Source: Vibrio aestivus (GTDB taxonomy: Bacteria; Pseudomonadota; Gammaproteobacteria; Enterobacterales; Vibrionaceae). Taken from it: DNA of 64,000 bases. The position numbers and the translations under genes are program-made. The notes beneath the pieces were generated by a model. It saw only the letters and a program-made list of their open reading frames with translations, was not told the origin of the DNA and made no database searches. Positions 1 to 10,012 of this stretch are shown here, piece by piece; the stretch's first letter is position 1, and each line of letters begins with the position of its first letter. The stretch lies in assembly GCA_003263845.1 (NCBI GenBank), contig JYJN01000172.1, forward strand, positions 214,221-278,220, written 5' to 3'.

Positions 1-2
1 TG

Positions 3-92
3 CCGTTCATCGTCCTTTCTGGCTTTGCCGTCGTCGCAGCAATATCGATTTGGATTCTTTCTTTAGGTAAAGACAAAGATATAGAGTCCTAA
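3..92 (+). CDS. C-terminal end of a membrane protein (partial)
   Basis: Only the last 29 codons lie in the window. They read as one hydrophobic helix (FIVLSGFAVVAAISIWILSL) followed by a short charged tail, GKDKDIES, and a TAA. That is the usual end of a polytopic inner-membrane transporter. The other two plus-strand frames give arginine- and serine-rich nonsense, which supports this frame. The family cannot be named from so little. The gene converges on galE, with a shared terminator between them. Confidence 0.55.
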   Translation, partial: PFIVLSGFAVVAAISIWILSLGKDKDIES

Positions 93-104
93 CTGACTTC
101 AACT

Positions 105-132
105 AAAAAGCCACGCAAATGCGTGGCTTTTC
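105..132. terminator. Bidirectional intrinsic terminator
   Basis: A perfect stem GCCACGC/GCGTGGC with a 4-base loop is flanked by an A-run on the left and a T-run on the right. It can therefore terminate both the upstream plus-strand gene and galE on the minus strand. Confidence 0.85.
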
Positions 133-146
133 TTCATTCAGCGAAA

Positions 147-1163
147 CTACTCTTCAGGGTAACCATTCGGATTGTTTGACTGCCAACGCCAACTGTCAGC
201 ACTCATCTCTAGCAGTGTCCTTTTCGTAAACCAACCTAGCTCATCACGTGCCTTTGATGGGTCAGCCCAATACTCAGCGATATCTCCAGCTCGGCGAGGA
301 CAAATTTCATAAGGGATCTCTCTCCCAGAAGCTTTTTCAAATGCACAGACAACTTCTAAAACACTGTACCCTTTACCGCCACCTAAATTATATACGTGGT
401 AACCTGACTTTTTTCCTACTTTATTAAGGGCAGCTAAATGTCCTTCGGACAAGTCTTCAACATGAATATAATCACGAACTCCAGTACCATCAATAGTCTC
501 ATAGTCGTCACCAAACACGGATAGTTTAGCTCGACGGCCGACCGCTACTTGAGACACAAAGGGCATCAAATTGTTTGGAATGCCTTGGGGATCTTCACCA
601 AGTAAACCAGAGGAATGTGAACCGACAGGATTAAAATAACGGAGTATTGTAATACTCCAATCTTTATTTGCAGCTTGGAAGTCTTCTAAGCATTCTTCAA
701 CCATTCGTTTACTTCTACCATAAGGGCTCATTGGAGCGGTAGAGAAATCTTCAGTGATCGGAACGGTATCAGGTTCACCATACACCGTAGCAGATGAAGA
801 AAATACCAATGTGTTAACTTCGGTCTCTCGCATTGCGTCTACTAACACAAGCGTACCATTAACATTAATATCGTAGTACTCAAGTGGCTTTTCGACGGAG
901 TCTCCAACCGCTTTAAGGCCTGCAAAATGAATTACCGCATCAATATTGTGCTCACTCAACGTTTGAACCAATAATTTTCGGTCTCTCACATCACCTCGAA
1001 CAAAAATAGGCTTAACGCCAGATATCTCTTTAATTCTTTGAAGTACAGTAGATTTACTGTTGTCTAAGTTATCTAAAATAACAGGCGTCATGCCAGATTC
1101 GATTAATTGAACACAGGTGTGGCTGCCAATGTAACCCATACCACCAGTTACTAATACATTCAT
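147..1163 (-). CDS. galE: UDP-glucose 4-epimerase
   Basis: This extended short-chain dehydrogenase interconverts UDP-glucose and UDP-galactose with bound NAD, supplying galactose metabolism and surface polysaccharide synthesis. The N-terminal Rossmann motif is VTGGMGYIGSH (residues 5-15). The catalytic Ser is in FSSSATVYGE (about 121-130), and the Tyr-x3-Lys pair is Y148/K152 in SPYGRSK. At 338 residues it has the usual bacterial GalE length and is intact. It stands alone, ends at the shared terminator, and lies head-to-tail after the YfiR/GGDEF operon with a 52-base gap. No other Leloir genes are nearby, which fits a role in envelope sugars, but this is inference. Confidence 0.93.
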   Translation of the reverse strand: MNVLVTGGMGYIGSHTCVQLIESGMTPVILDNLDNSKSTVLQRIKEISGVKPIFVRGDVRDRKLLVQTLSEHNIDAVIHFAGLKAVGDSVEKPLEYYDINVNGTLVLVDAMRETEVNTLVFSSSATVYGEPDTVPITEDFSTAPMSPYGRSKRMVEECLEDFQAANKDWSITILRYFNPVGSHSSGLLGEDPQGIPNNLMPFVSQVAVGRRAKLSVFGDDYETIDGTGVRDYIHVEDLSEGHLAALNKVGKKSGYHVYNLGGGKGYSVLEVVCAFEKASGREIPYEICPRRAGDIAEYWADPSKARDELGWFTKRTLLEMSADSWRWQSNNPNGYPEE

Positions 1164-1215
1164 AAATAAAGCCTTATTTTAATTTGACGCAATATTACCA
1201 ACAAGTGACATTCAA

Positions 1216-3207
1216 TTAAAAGCCTGTATTCGCTTGAGATTGACTAACTTCAACAACAAAGCGTCCCTTACCTTCAGTTTTAGCCTGATACATTGCAGTG
1301 TCAGCCGTTTTCATGATCGTGTCGATGGAATAACCCGGGTGAACGACGTGGAATACACCAATACTCACACCGACTTTCATTTCACGACCTCGATAAACAA
1401 TAGGGTTAGAAAGTACGCTCACCAGTTCTTCTGCAAGAATGGTTACCGTATCAACGTCAGATGAATGAACAATGACAACAAATTCGTCCCCCGATAAACG
1501 TGCGACCGTATCGGCTGCGAGAGTTTTCGACAACAAGCGGTCTGCCACCTGTTTTAACACTTCGTCACCCGCATCATGGCCATAATTATCATTGACCTGT
1601 TTAAAGCCATCTAAATCTAAATATAACAGTGCGAATGGCTGGAAATAATTCGCCTCGCGCCCTATTAAACTTTCCAGCTCACGGTTTAAATGGGAACGAT
1701 TCGCCAATCCTGTCAAGGAATCATGATGAGCTAAGTATTCTAATCGCTCCATTTCTTTCAGGTTCGACATGTCTGATAAGATGAATACCCAATCGTAAGA
1801 GCCCTCCTTTTCCAAGTTTAATAATCGGCTTACACGAGCAAAAATTGGGACTGAGTGACCATCTTTATGGTGCTCCCAAATTTCTCCTTGCCAGTGACCA
1901 AAATTCAAAACGGCTTCTTGAATATCTGCCATCATCGCGCCAAATTGTTTCCATTGAAAAATGTCTTCAGGACGCTTTTCAATCAACAATTCTTGCTCAT
2001 AACCTAACAATCGTGTGACTGCAGGATTTGCAATACTGATCTCACCGTCGCAGTTAATCACGAGCAATCCATCTTGGCTACTTTCAAACACGCTAGCCGC
2101 AAGTCTTTGTCTATTCCGAGCTTGCTCTGCTTCCGTTACATCTAAGACAGCAAATAGGTACAAATTCTGTTTTGTTAGCTTACGACAGCTCACTCGAATC
2201 AGTTGTTTTTTGCCAAAGACATCGTTGACGCGTAGTAGCTTGTCGTCAAATTCTCGCCCTAGATTTAATGCTGAAGACAAAAATACGCTTTCTTCTGACT
2301 TTATTAAATCAAGAAGTCGTATCCCTTGTAAGTAGTGATGTGTGCATTTAAACACATCCGTCGTAGAAGCGTTAAAGTGTTCCACAATACCACGCTCATT
2401 CACCACTAGGAGCGCGTGTTGAACTGCCTCAATCACCTCGTTTGCAAAAAACTTTTCTTGCTCTAATTTGTCAAGTGTAAAAGCAACTTGTGTATCTCGT
2501 TGAGAGATTCTCTCAAGCATAATATTGAACGCCGAAACGAGGTCGCCAATTTCGTCCTGAGCCCCTAATGGTATTTTGGTTTGTTGACCTTTACGTTCGA
2601 TGACACTTTGAGTCGCACGGTTCAATGCATAGACAGGTTTGATAATGAAGCGTTGTACCGCCATATATAAGACCGTCGATGATAAAGTAAGTAGCACCAA
2701 ATACAAGATGGCATTATCAATGGAGTCTTGGTAGATATCATCGAAACTGCCCTTACCTACCGTGAGGTTAAGGTGGGCAATAGTTTCACCTTCAATGGTT
2801 ACTGGAACTTTAAGAAAAATGTATGTTTCACCAAAAATGAATGATTTCTCTTCTAGCTCACTTTGTTGGCTACTCGAAAGGTTGGGGAGACGAGTTAAGT
2901 TCGTTCTGTATTGAGAGAACTCTGCCCCATCTACGGTGACCAAATTCGCACGTACAATCTCATCATCAGCGGAAAAAGCGTCCATAACTTGTGATGCTGT
3001 ATAGGCATCGTGGAACAAAATCGCGCCTTGTAAGTTAAACGCGACACCGCTCGCAAGGGCTGTGACTCGTTCAATAACATGGGATTTTTGTGCTTCATGA
3101 GCGCGACTGAAGCTATACACCTGTGAGACTACAAAAATCAGGCCGGTAAAAAATATGATTGGAAGGATCAGTTTCGTCCTCAAAGAGGCGCGCTTAAACA
3201 AACTCAT
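1216..3207 (-). CDS. Membrane diguanylate cyclase with HAMP, two PAS and GGDEF domains
   Basis: The protein has 663 residues. An N-terminal helix (about 12-32), a periplasmic sensor segment resembling CHASE8 and a second helix (about 165-185) are followed by HAMP (about 190-235). Two PAS-like domains come next (about 250-360 and 370-480), then a C-terminal GGDEF domain. The active-site loop reads RLSGDEF, a variant usually still compatible with c-di-GMP synthesis. The inhibitory I-site RxxD is replaced by LAAD, so classical product inhibition should be lost. The start codon overlaps the stop of the YfiR-like gene by one base (TAATG), indicating translational coupling. By analogy with YfiN/TpbB, the periplasmic YfiR-like partner probably controls it. 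Confidence 0.85.
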   Translation of the reverse strand: MSLFKRASLRTKLILPIIFFTGLIFVVSQVYSFSRAHEAQKSHVIERVTALASGVAFNLQGAILFHDAYTASQVMDAFSADDEIVRANLVTVDGAEFSQYRTNLTRLPNLSSSQQSELEEKSFIFGETYIFLKVPVTIEGETIAHLNLTVGKGSFDDIYQDSIDNAILYLVLLTLSSTVLYMAVQRFIIKPVYALNRATQSVIERKGQQTKIPLGAQDEIGDLVSAFNIMLERISQRDTQVAFTLDKLEQEKFFANEVIEAVQHALLVVNERGIVEHFNASTTDVFKCTHHYLQGIRLLDLIKSEESVFLSSALNLGREFDDKLLRVNDVFGKKQLIRVSCRKLTKQNLYLFAVLDVTEAEQARNRQRLAASVFESSQDGLLVINCDGEISIANPAVTRLLGYEQELLIEKRPEDIFQWKQFGAMMADIQEAVLNFGHWQGEIWEHHKDGHSVPIFARVSRLLNLEKEGSYDWVFILSDMSNLKEMERLEYLAHHDSLTGLANRSHLNRELESLIGREANYFQPFALLYLDLDGFKQVNDNYGHDAGDEVLKQVADRLLSKTLAADTVARLSGDEFVVIVHSSDVDTVTILAEELVSVLSNPIVYRGREMKVGVSIGVFHVVHPGYSIDTIMKTADTAMYQAKTEGKGRFVVEVSQSQANTGF

Positions 3208-3704
3208 TACGGCTCCTCCTCAATAATCGAAACTCGCATCAAGTTGGCAGACAGCCGATAATTGCCAATATTTGAAGTCCTAACTTTGGGTTTAATCTGT
3301 TTATTTACAGTAACAAGTTCAATAGCTCCACCGTATCGAGTGAAATTGAGCACGTCTCCCACGGTAACGATTTCCTTAGGGACGTTTTGCAGCCTTTTGA
3401 GGCTGTTAGGCGTTGAAATATAGACAATATCACATTCGAAAGAGGATTTTTCAGCGAGTACCAGAGGCAACTGCCGAATCGTTTTGTTTTCTATAATTTC
3501 CTCTAATGTCTGCCTGACTCTGCCATCGTCAGGCACGCAAAATCGGATTTGTTGCATCAGATGTTCATCTTTCCAATGGACAAAATTTGCAATACGAAAA
3601 AGATAGACCGCCTTAATCTGCTCTGGCGTGTACGTTTGTGCGCTCATAGCAGCAATAGGAAATAGAAATGATATTGCGGTCAGGATAATCAACCTAAAAG
3701 TCAT
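3207..3704 (-). CDS. YfiR-like periplasmic protein (DUF4154)
   Basis: This 165-residue protein has a signal peptide (cleavage probably after AMSA, about 21). It carries the DUF4154 signature near the mature N-terminus (YTPEQIKAVYLFRIANFVHW) and the terminal pattern GAIELVTVNKQIKPKV. In Pseudomonas, YfiR in the periplasm represses the YfiN cyclase. Here the gene sits directly upstream of a membrane GGDEF protein, with a one-base overlap. It overlaps the end of the TonB-receptor gene by 11 bases, so the three are one transcription unit. Two cysteines (about C56 and C91) are visible, against four in Pseudomonas YfiR, so redox control may differ. Confidence 0.85.
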   Translation of the reverse strand: MTFRLIILTAISFLFPIAAMSAQTYTPEQIKAVYLFRIANFVHWKDEHLMQQIRFCVPDDGRVRQTLEEIIENKTIRQLPLVLAEKSSFECDIVYISTPNSLKRLQNVPKEIVTVGDVLNFTRYGGAIELVTVNKQIKPKVRTSNIGNYRLSANLMRVSIIEEEP

Positions 3705-5720
3705 GAGAGACCCTTAAATACGCTATTTGATCATTACTCTGACCTGATCGAGTTTGCCTCCAATCGGCTGAATATTCTTCGTCAAAGAGGTTTTGGACAA
3801 CCGCTTCAAACATTGGCGCGTGAGGGTGCTTTTGCCAGACTAAACGAGTGTCAAAGGTTACGTAATTGGGCATTTTCCCATACAGACCTCCATACTCCAA
3901 TATTTGCCCTTTGGCGATGACATCCAGCTGCCATTGAGCATTTATTTGCCACAGGCTTTGAATCGTCGCGAGATGCTTGTGATCGATTGAGTACCAGTTA
4001 CTTTCTCCTATAGAAGAGTTACCAACGCCATCCCAACTGTGTTCAGCTGATAGATAAGTGTAATTTGCAAACACTTGATAGTTTGACGACAAAACATACT
4101 GAGTAGCGAGCTCCAGCCCGTAGGTATCGACTTTATAAGTATCAATATAATTAACGCCTACTACGTGAGGATATCGACTATCAAACCAGTTAGGGCCTAA
4201 GCCTTTAACATTATCGTGCTTAGTCATAAATACAGTAGTATCAACATCAAAGTTACTACCTTGATAACGATAACCAACTTCCGTTGTTATCGCACTTTCT
4301 ACATCAAGATCATCCACTGAACGACTTGCCACCGCCTTCGCACTATTAGGGCTTGTCAGGTAATTTTGAATATAGATGGTCGAGGAATCAGCATAAGAGG
4401 GAGAAGTCACAGCCCGTCCGATACCCGCCCATATCGAATGGTTTGAGTCTAACGAATATAAGCCCCTCAGCTGAGGTTGTAATTCAAAGGTATTTTTATG
4501 TTCGAAGTACTCAGCCTTAATACCGAATATAGTATGGAATCGTTCCGTCCAATAGTAGTCCGATTGTCCAAATAGACTGACCAAAGAGTCGACTTCTTTC
4601 TCAGTAGTCGCCGCACGCACGTAGAAAGGTAAATTAAAGAAATCAATATCATCGACATGTTGAGAGTATGAAACTTCGATCAATCGATAACCCATGCCGT
4701 AATTCAACCTGTGATTGTCACTAAGCTGAGTAACGTAGGTGGCATCAAGATCTATCGTTTTGTAATCTCCAGGAGAATCTAAGGCTTCTTCATTGTTGGA
4801 GGCCGCCCACACGCCATAACTACTTGTTGTGCGGTCGCTTATTGATTGTTCGACTAAAAATTGAACATAGGAAGAGTGACTTTCTATTTTATACTGCTGA
4901 GGAGAAAGACTAGAGAGCTCTCCGAAATCATCATAGTGGACCATTAACCCCGGCTGGTTAAAGTCACTCGTCTCCCCCCAAGCCTAAACACCCAATTACG
5001 ATCACTTTGTTGGTTTTCAAATACTAAGCCAGCTGAACGCTTCGTTATCATGACATCCGAGTTATTGGAGTACACGTCATTCTTAACTTGTTTGTAATAA
5101 GCCCTAGCCGCAATGTCTTGATTAAACTGCAAGCCGTGTCTAAAGCTTGTATTGTAATTACCCGATCCCGAGAATGTCCCTTGCGCGTAAGTACCCAAAG
5201 TATCATAAGCGGACTTAGTGATAATGTTGATAACACCGTTAACTGCATTGCCACCCCAAACGGAACCACCCGGCCCTCTCAATACTTCTATGCGGTCTAT
5301 GTCTTGTAAAATGTAATCGATGTCCGACCAATACACGCCGCCATAGACAGGGCTAAACAGGCTTCGTCCATCCATCAAGACCAGCATTTTGTTATAAAGC
5401 CCATCGTGGAATCCACGGGCCGAAACTATAGATTCATGTTCACTAAACTTAGTGACATTCAAGCCCGGAACCAGCGCCAAGGCTTCGGCAATGGTTCTAG
5501 CACCGCTGCGATTGATGCGATCTGAATCTAGAACATATACAGCTGCTGGAATATCAGTCAGCTTCTGTGACGCTTTTGACGCCGTTTTCATTTCAACACT
5601 AAGCAATGACAACTCTTCGATGCTCAGATCCATCAATTCATCGAGGGAATCGTTTGCTAGCAAACAAGTACCGTAAGACACGGCGATTAGGGGAAAGGTG
5701 CTTTTAACTAACTTATACAT
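3694..5720 (-). CDS. TonB-dependent outer-membrane receptor (frameshifted)
   Basis: The N-terminal part has a signal peptide (MYKLVKSTFPLIAVSYGTCLLA) and a plug domain with typical phrases such as MLVLMDGRSLFSPVYGGVYW and RIEVLRGPGGSVWGGNAVNG. The C-terminal part is a beta-barrel ending in ...AYLRVSHDF, with the expected terminal Phe. The two parts are out of frame by one base. Adding one base to the C6 run at 4974-4979 (G6 on the coding strand) restores a continuous reading, about 675 residues in all. The next genes encode a YfiR-like protein and a diguanylate cyclase, an arrangement suggesting ligand sensing feeding c-di-GMP. The substrate is unknown, and no Fur box was seen upstream. Confidence 0.85.
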
Positions 5721-5889
5721 TCAATGCTACGTGTTTCGAATATGTGACTAGTATTCCATGATTAATCTATCAAGAGTATATAGGACATCGTATTTTTTAG
5801 TCGATTAGTTACTAAACTTGAATTTGATCACTGTTTATATACAAAATTTATAACATCGTTCGTGAAGTGAAAAATAAACCAAGACAACA

Positions 5890-6633
5890 ATGAATAAACG
5901 ATCAATCCGGTTAAACTGCGATATGGGCGAGAGCTTTGGCACTTGGGTTATGGGCCAAGATGATAAGGTCATGCCCCACATTGACATGGCCAATATTGCC
6001 TGTGGGTTTCATGCTTCCGATCCTAGTGTCATGAGCCAGACAATTGAATTGGCTAACGCCCATAACGTTGAAATTGGGGCTCATCCCAGCTATCCCGATC
6101 TCCAAGGGTTTGGCCGTCGCTCAATGGCTATCGACCCTTGCCAACTAACAGATTTAATCATATATCAAATTGGGGCACTTGAAGGGTTATGCCGGAGCAG
6201 AGGCTCTCAAGTTCAATACGTAAAGCCCCATGGCGCTCTTTACAATGACATGCTTAAAGATGAACAGATTTTTGAAGCTGTTGTAGATGCTGTCTCTTGT
6301 TTTAACATTCCGCTTATGCTTCTCGCAAGGCAAGACAACCAGGCTTTATTGGAAATTGCCGATAACTATGATGTACCACTATTGTTTGAAGCGTTTGCTG
6401 ATCGCGCATACATGGACGACGGCTCTCTCGCCCCGCGAACTTTGAAAGGCGCTGTGTTAACTGATGAAGAAGCTATCTTAGAACAAGTGAGACTAATAAA
6501 CGTCCACAAAGAAGTCATATCTATAAATGGCAATCGAGTTGAACTTGAGGCTGATACACTGTGTGTTCACGGTGATAACGATGAATCCATTAAGCTCATC
6601 GAATCCATTGCAGAAATTTTGGAGGAAGAATGA
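5890..6633 (+). CDS. pxpA: 5-oxoprolinase subunit A (LamB/YcsF family)
   Basis: With PxpB and PxpC this protein forms the bacterial ATP-dependent 5-oxoprolinase, which opens 5-oxoproline (pyroglutamate) to glutamate. The family signatures LNCDMGESFG (residues 8-17), NIACGFHA and EIGAHPSYPDLQGFGRR are all present, as is VKPHGALYND in the middle. At 247 residues it has the normal length. It is first in a three-gene operon and overlaps pxpB by four bases (ATGA). The 169-base spacer upstream is divergent towards the TonB receptor and probably holds both promoters. Confidence 0.93.
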   Translation: MNKRSIRLNCDMGESFGTWVMGQDDKVMPHIDMANIACGFHASDPSVMSQTIELANAHNVEIGAHPSYPDLQGFGRRSMAIDPCQLTDLIIYQIGALEGLCRSRGSQVQYVKPHGALYNDMLKDEQIFEAVVDAVSCFNIPLMLLARQDNQALLEIADNYDVPLLFEAFADRAYMDDGSLAPRTLKGAVLTDEEAILEQVRLINVHKEVISINGNRVELEADTLCVHGDNDESIKLIESIAEILEEE

Positions 6634-7337
6634 CTCCGAACTTTTCACTAGAGCCGATTGCAGAATGCAGCTTGATTATTCGGTTTGAATCCCAACCACA
6701 CATTCAGATGCCACAACACATAAGCCGTGTGGCCAACATTCTTCAAGTAGAGCTTGAGGAATATATCATGAATATTACGCCATCGTTCTCGACAATTCTA
6801 ATCGACTACTTACCGCATCGAGTGACCATATTTGAGTTTTTCCAGCGGATTGAAAATATTGTGTTGGAATGTCATATAGAAAATAACATTCAAGCTGCAG
6901 TCATTAACCTGCCTGTTTTTTACCATGACAGTGTTGGACTCGACCTAAAGCGCTATTACGACAGAGGCCTCACGCTCGACCATGTGATTGAACAACATAC
7001 AAAACCTACCTATCAAACGGCAGCAATTGGATTTGCTCCTGGATTTGCTTTTCAAGAGGGCGTACTTGAAACCTTGTCTCTACCTCGGCTAGTAACCCCG
7101 AGGTTAGAGGTAGCCAAAGGGAGTGTCGCCATAGCAGGAACACAAACGGCCATCTATCCTGATCGTTCTCCAGGTGGCTGGAACATTATTGGCAACTGCC
7201 CTATTGATCTCTATTGTCCAAACTCAATGCCAATGACCCCGTTTGGCGTTGGCGGTCAAGTCAAATTCTTTTCAATTGGCGAGGCTCGATATCAAGAGTT
7301 AAAGGGTTGCAGCTTTAGGGAGTTCATTGGTGATTAA
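6630..7337 (+). CDS. pxpB: 5-oxoprolinase subunit B
   Basis: KipI-type (PF02682) subunit of 5-oxoprolinase, 235 residues. The conserved segment IGFAPGFAFQEGVLETLSLPR, the AKGSVAIAGTQTAIYP loop and the SPGGWNIIGNCP motif mark the cyclophilin-like domain. In older literature KipI/KipA were known as kinase inhibitor proteins in Bacillus. The complete pxpABC set here points to the metabolic role instead. The gene starts four bases inside pxpA and overlaps the likely pxpC start by eight bases. Confidence 0.92.
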   Translation: MTPNFSLEPIAECSLIIRFESQPHIQMPQHISRVANILQVELEEYIMNITPSFSTILIDYLPHRVTIFEFFQRIENIVLECHIENNIQAAVINLPVFYHDSVGLDLKRYYDRGLTLDHVIEQHTKPTYQTAAIGFAPGFAFQEGVLETLSLPRLVTPRLEVAKGSVAIAGTQTAIYPDRSPGGWNIIGNCPIDLYCPNSMPMTPFGVGGQVKFFSIGEARYQELKGCSFREFIGD

Positions 7338-8266
7338 CACTCATTCGTTAACGGTACTTAAGCCGGGTGCTTTAAGCCTGATTCAAGATTTTTGGACGTT
7401 TTGGCGTCGCTCAGTTTGGTATAACCCAAGGCGGGCCCGTTGATGACTACGCCTACAGTTGGGCTAATTACCTGCTTGACAATCCAGTGAACTGCCCAAC
7501 CATTGAGATTACTCTAGGACAAGCCGCCTTTCGGATAAACAAGAGATGCAAGCTCGCTATCGCTGGGGGTGATCTCAATGCCAAGCTCGATGGTAAACCT
7601 ATTGCGAACTGGGCAAGCTTTACCGCACACTCAGGGCAAGTTCTGTCTTTTTCACTCGCTAGAAACGGGTTAAGAAGCTACCTTGCAGTAAAAGGTGGCT
7701 TTTTTCTCACACCGCAACTTGGGAGTGTGAGCACAGTACAAAGGGACCTCTTGGGAGGAATCCACAAAGACGGACGCCCTTTAGAAAGTGATGACACATT
7801 GCTCTTCCATCATCACGACGTCCCACAGCTCAATTCTGAAATGACTTTTCGTTTTCGCCCCGATTACAATCGCCCAATTGAGCTTAGGGTAATTGAAAGC
7901 TATCAAAGTGACGCTTTTTCAGAATCGAGCTTAAATCGATTTTATTCCAACACTTTCCGAGTTGGCCAAAATAGCAACCGTATGGGATATCGACTCGAAG
8001 GAGAACCGATTCAGGGGCCTGACTTACATTTGAAGAGTGAAGGAATTGCACTTGGCAGTATTCAGATCCCACCAGACGGTCAGCCAATTATTTTGCTAAA
8101 TGATAGACAAACCATTGGCGGCTACCCAAAAGTTGGATGCGTCGCTCGAATCGATTTACCTCGTTTAGCCCAAGCGAAGCCCGGACAACAAGTGACATTC
8201 GTCAAAGGAGACTTACTTGGGCTACAAGAAGTATGGAGTCAATGGGCTCGCTTCTTCGGTTATTAG
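7330..8266 (+). CDS. pxpC: 5-oxoprolinase subunit C (frameshifted)
   Basis: KipA-type (PF02626) subunit. I place the start at the GTG at 7330, overlapping the end of pxpB, giving VINTHSLTVLKPGALSLIQD. The reading then leaves frame at the T5 run at 7389-7393. Removing one T gives FGRFGVAQFGITQGGPVDDY, the expected conserved N-terminus, which joins the long downstream frame. Later motifs include SNRMGYRLEG, HLKSEGIALGSIQIP and LNDRQTIGGYPKVG. The joined protein is about 311 residues, normal for the family. The extra base is most likely a sequencing error. The operon ends at the hairpin at 8275-8303. Confidence 0.88.
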
Positions 8267-8274
8267 CTAAACAA

Positions 8275-8303
8275 AGACCCACTTTCTACTCAAAAGTGGG
8301 TCT
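8275..8303. terminator. Hairpin between convergent pxpC and FAD oxidoreductase
   Basis: A perfect 11-base stem (AGACCCACTTT with AAAGTGGGTCT) has a 7-base loop. It lies nine bases after pxpC and before the 3' end of the minus-strand gene. The flanking T-runs are weak, so it may act as a shared terminator or an mRNA 3' stabiliser. Confidence 0.7.
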
Positions 8304-8344
8304 AATAGATAAGTTCTCTCACAGGTTGCCTATGTGCGCCACAA

Positions 8345-9790
8345 CTAGGCTTCCCCAACTGTCATCGCAAGCTCAATTGGGTATTGTCGCTGTTTAGCCA
8401 ATTCTATCGCTTTTTGTTCAACCTGCTCATGTGAAAGCGACATAGATATTGGATGATCTTGTTCAATTTCACCAATGCTGGTCTCCCTATTTATAAGCTT
8501 CCACCTTTCTGAAATCTTATAAGCAGCTGGCAATGCTGATGAACCTTTAACAATCTCAAGCCTCGCATAACGATCACCTTCGAAACTGACATCCGCAGCA
8601 CGCAATGTCTCATCGTCTCCCGGAATTTGCTGTGCACCAAACAATGGCTTGCCGCAACGAACTGCATTTTTATACGGTGGGATAAATTGACTCACGTGAT
8701 CAATTGCCTTTTGGCTGCGAAACTCCATAGTCTGAGGCTGCCAACCACTTTGGATTTTGTCTTTAAGGCGAAGTGGCAACTGTGGCTGAGATGTTTCGTT
8801 ATTTGAAGCTACAAGGCCATCTTTAAACAAAGTAATATCTTCCGTCATACCATGTAGCTGGAAGATATTGCCCGCGTAAGGGGTTAACTGAGCCATGCCT
8901 GTTGGCGTACCACGCGGTCCATGGAAAATCACTTCCGGCCACTGTTGTTGACACGACTCCCACTGAGTCACGTAAGCGGCTTTGAACTCTACTAAGCGTT
9001 TTCTTGGGCGCTGCGCTAGATCATCGACTGTTCCGGTTTCAAATCCGCATGCATTGACTAAATAATCGGCATGTTCAATTTCATTCTCGCCGTTTCTATC
9101 AGTAGTAAATAGCTTCCAACCGCTTTCTGTTTCTTCTACTTTGCCTAGGGTTGTGCTCGTTCTTACTTTGCAGTTGGGTAAATGCTCGAGAGCAAGTGAA
9201 ACACTAGCAGCTAAACGAAATACACTCCAGCCATACTCCTGTACAACAGCGACCGGATACTTTAGCGTTTCTAAGTCCACATTTTGCGCGAAGGGAATGA
9301 CCCAGTCATCCAAGCCAGCAGGGTTGCTTGGCTGCTCCGAATGAGAAAGCGCGACCAACTCTTCATAGCTGTAAAGCTTATAGTAAGTTTCTGGGTCTCC
9401 AATGACACGATTTCTCGGATCTTGATCAACAAGACACTGATACGCTTTTTTGATGGTTTCTAGACGCGGGACGATATCTAAAGGTTCTCCACCATCACTA
9501 TGTGGAGTAGCAATGACAGTCGGCCTTTTGTTTAACGTAAAGGGATAGAGGCGCACTGTATTAATAGACTGCTCAAGCAGTTCGAGGCACTGCTGAAGAT
9601 CGATTTCACGGTAAAGATTTCCACCAGCATGCAAATGGCAAATAGGCGGGCCACTGACTAGGCCATCACCCTTTTCTATCAAAAGCACTTCATTGCCCAG
9701 TTCGGCAAAGTGCAACGCTGCCGTTGCCCCAGCAACACCACCACCGACAACAGCAATTACTGGTTGTTTTTGTTTTTCTCGAGATAACAT
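8345..9790 (-). CDS. FAD-dependent oxidoreductase (DAO family)
   Basis: This intact 481-residue protein opens with a dinucleotide-binding motif, VIAVVGGGVAGATAALHFAE (about 11-30), followed by LLIEKG, the usual FAD ribose-binding acid. A second conserved stretch, ADYLVNACGFETG (about 241-253), is typical of D-amino-acid-oxidase-like enzymes. There is no signal peptide, so it is probably cytoplasmic. The substrate cannot be told from sequence. It converges on pxpABC, so the two are not co-transcribed, although both could serve amino-acid metabolism. Confidence 0.75.
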   Translation of the reverse strand: MLSREKQKQPVIAVVGGGVAGATAALHFAELGNEVLLIEKGDGLVSGPPICHLHAGGNLYREIDLQQCLELLEQSINTVRLYPFTLNKRPTVIATPHSDGGEPLDIVPRLETIKKAYQCLVDQDPRNRVIGDPETYYKLYSYEELVALSHSEQPSNPAGLDDWVIPFAQNVDLETLKYPVAVVQEYGWSVFRLAASVSLALEHLPNCKVRTSTTLGKVEETESGWKLFTTDRNGENEIEHADYLVNACGFETGTVDDLAQRPRKRLVEFKAAYVTQWESCQQQWPEVIFHGPRGTPTGMAQLTPYAGNIFQLHGMTEDITLFKDGLVASNNETSQPQLPLRLKDKIQSGWQPQTMEFRSQKAIDHVSQFIPPYKNAVRCGKPLFGAQQIPGDDETLRAADVSFEGDRYARLEIVKGSSALPAAYKISERWKLINRETSIGEIEQDHPISMSLSHEQVEQKAIELAKQRQYPIELAMTVGEA

Positions 9791-10012
9791 TTCAATTAAT
9801 AGTGAACAATTTACAGGGCAATTCTAAAACGAATACCCCAATCATAACACCCTCTTTTTTGTTACAGAGTCACTGAATTTCAATGACGAAAACAAGAAGA
9901 AAAAGTGAAAAAAAAACTTGACGCATAAAGTTCGCAATCAGGAAATTTCACAATTGTGAATAACATATTTCGTTAATAACCGATGGATACAGGGCTGCAG
10001 ACAAAGCAAGAG

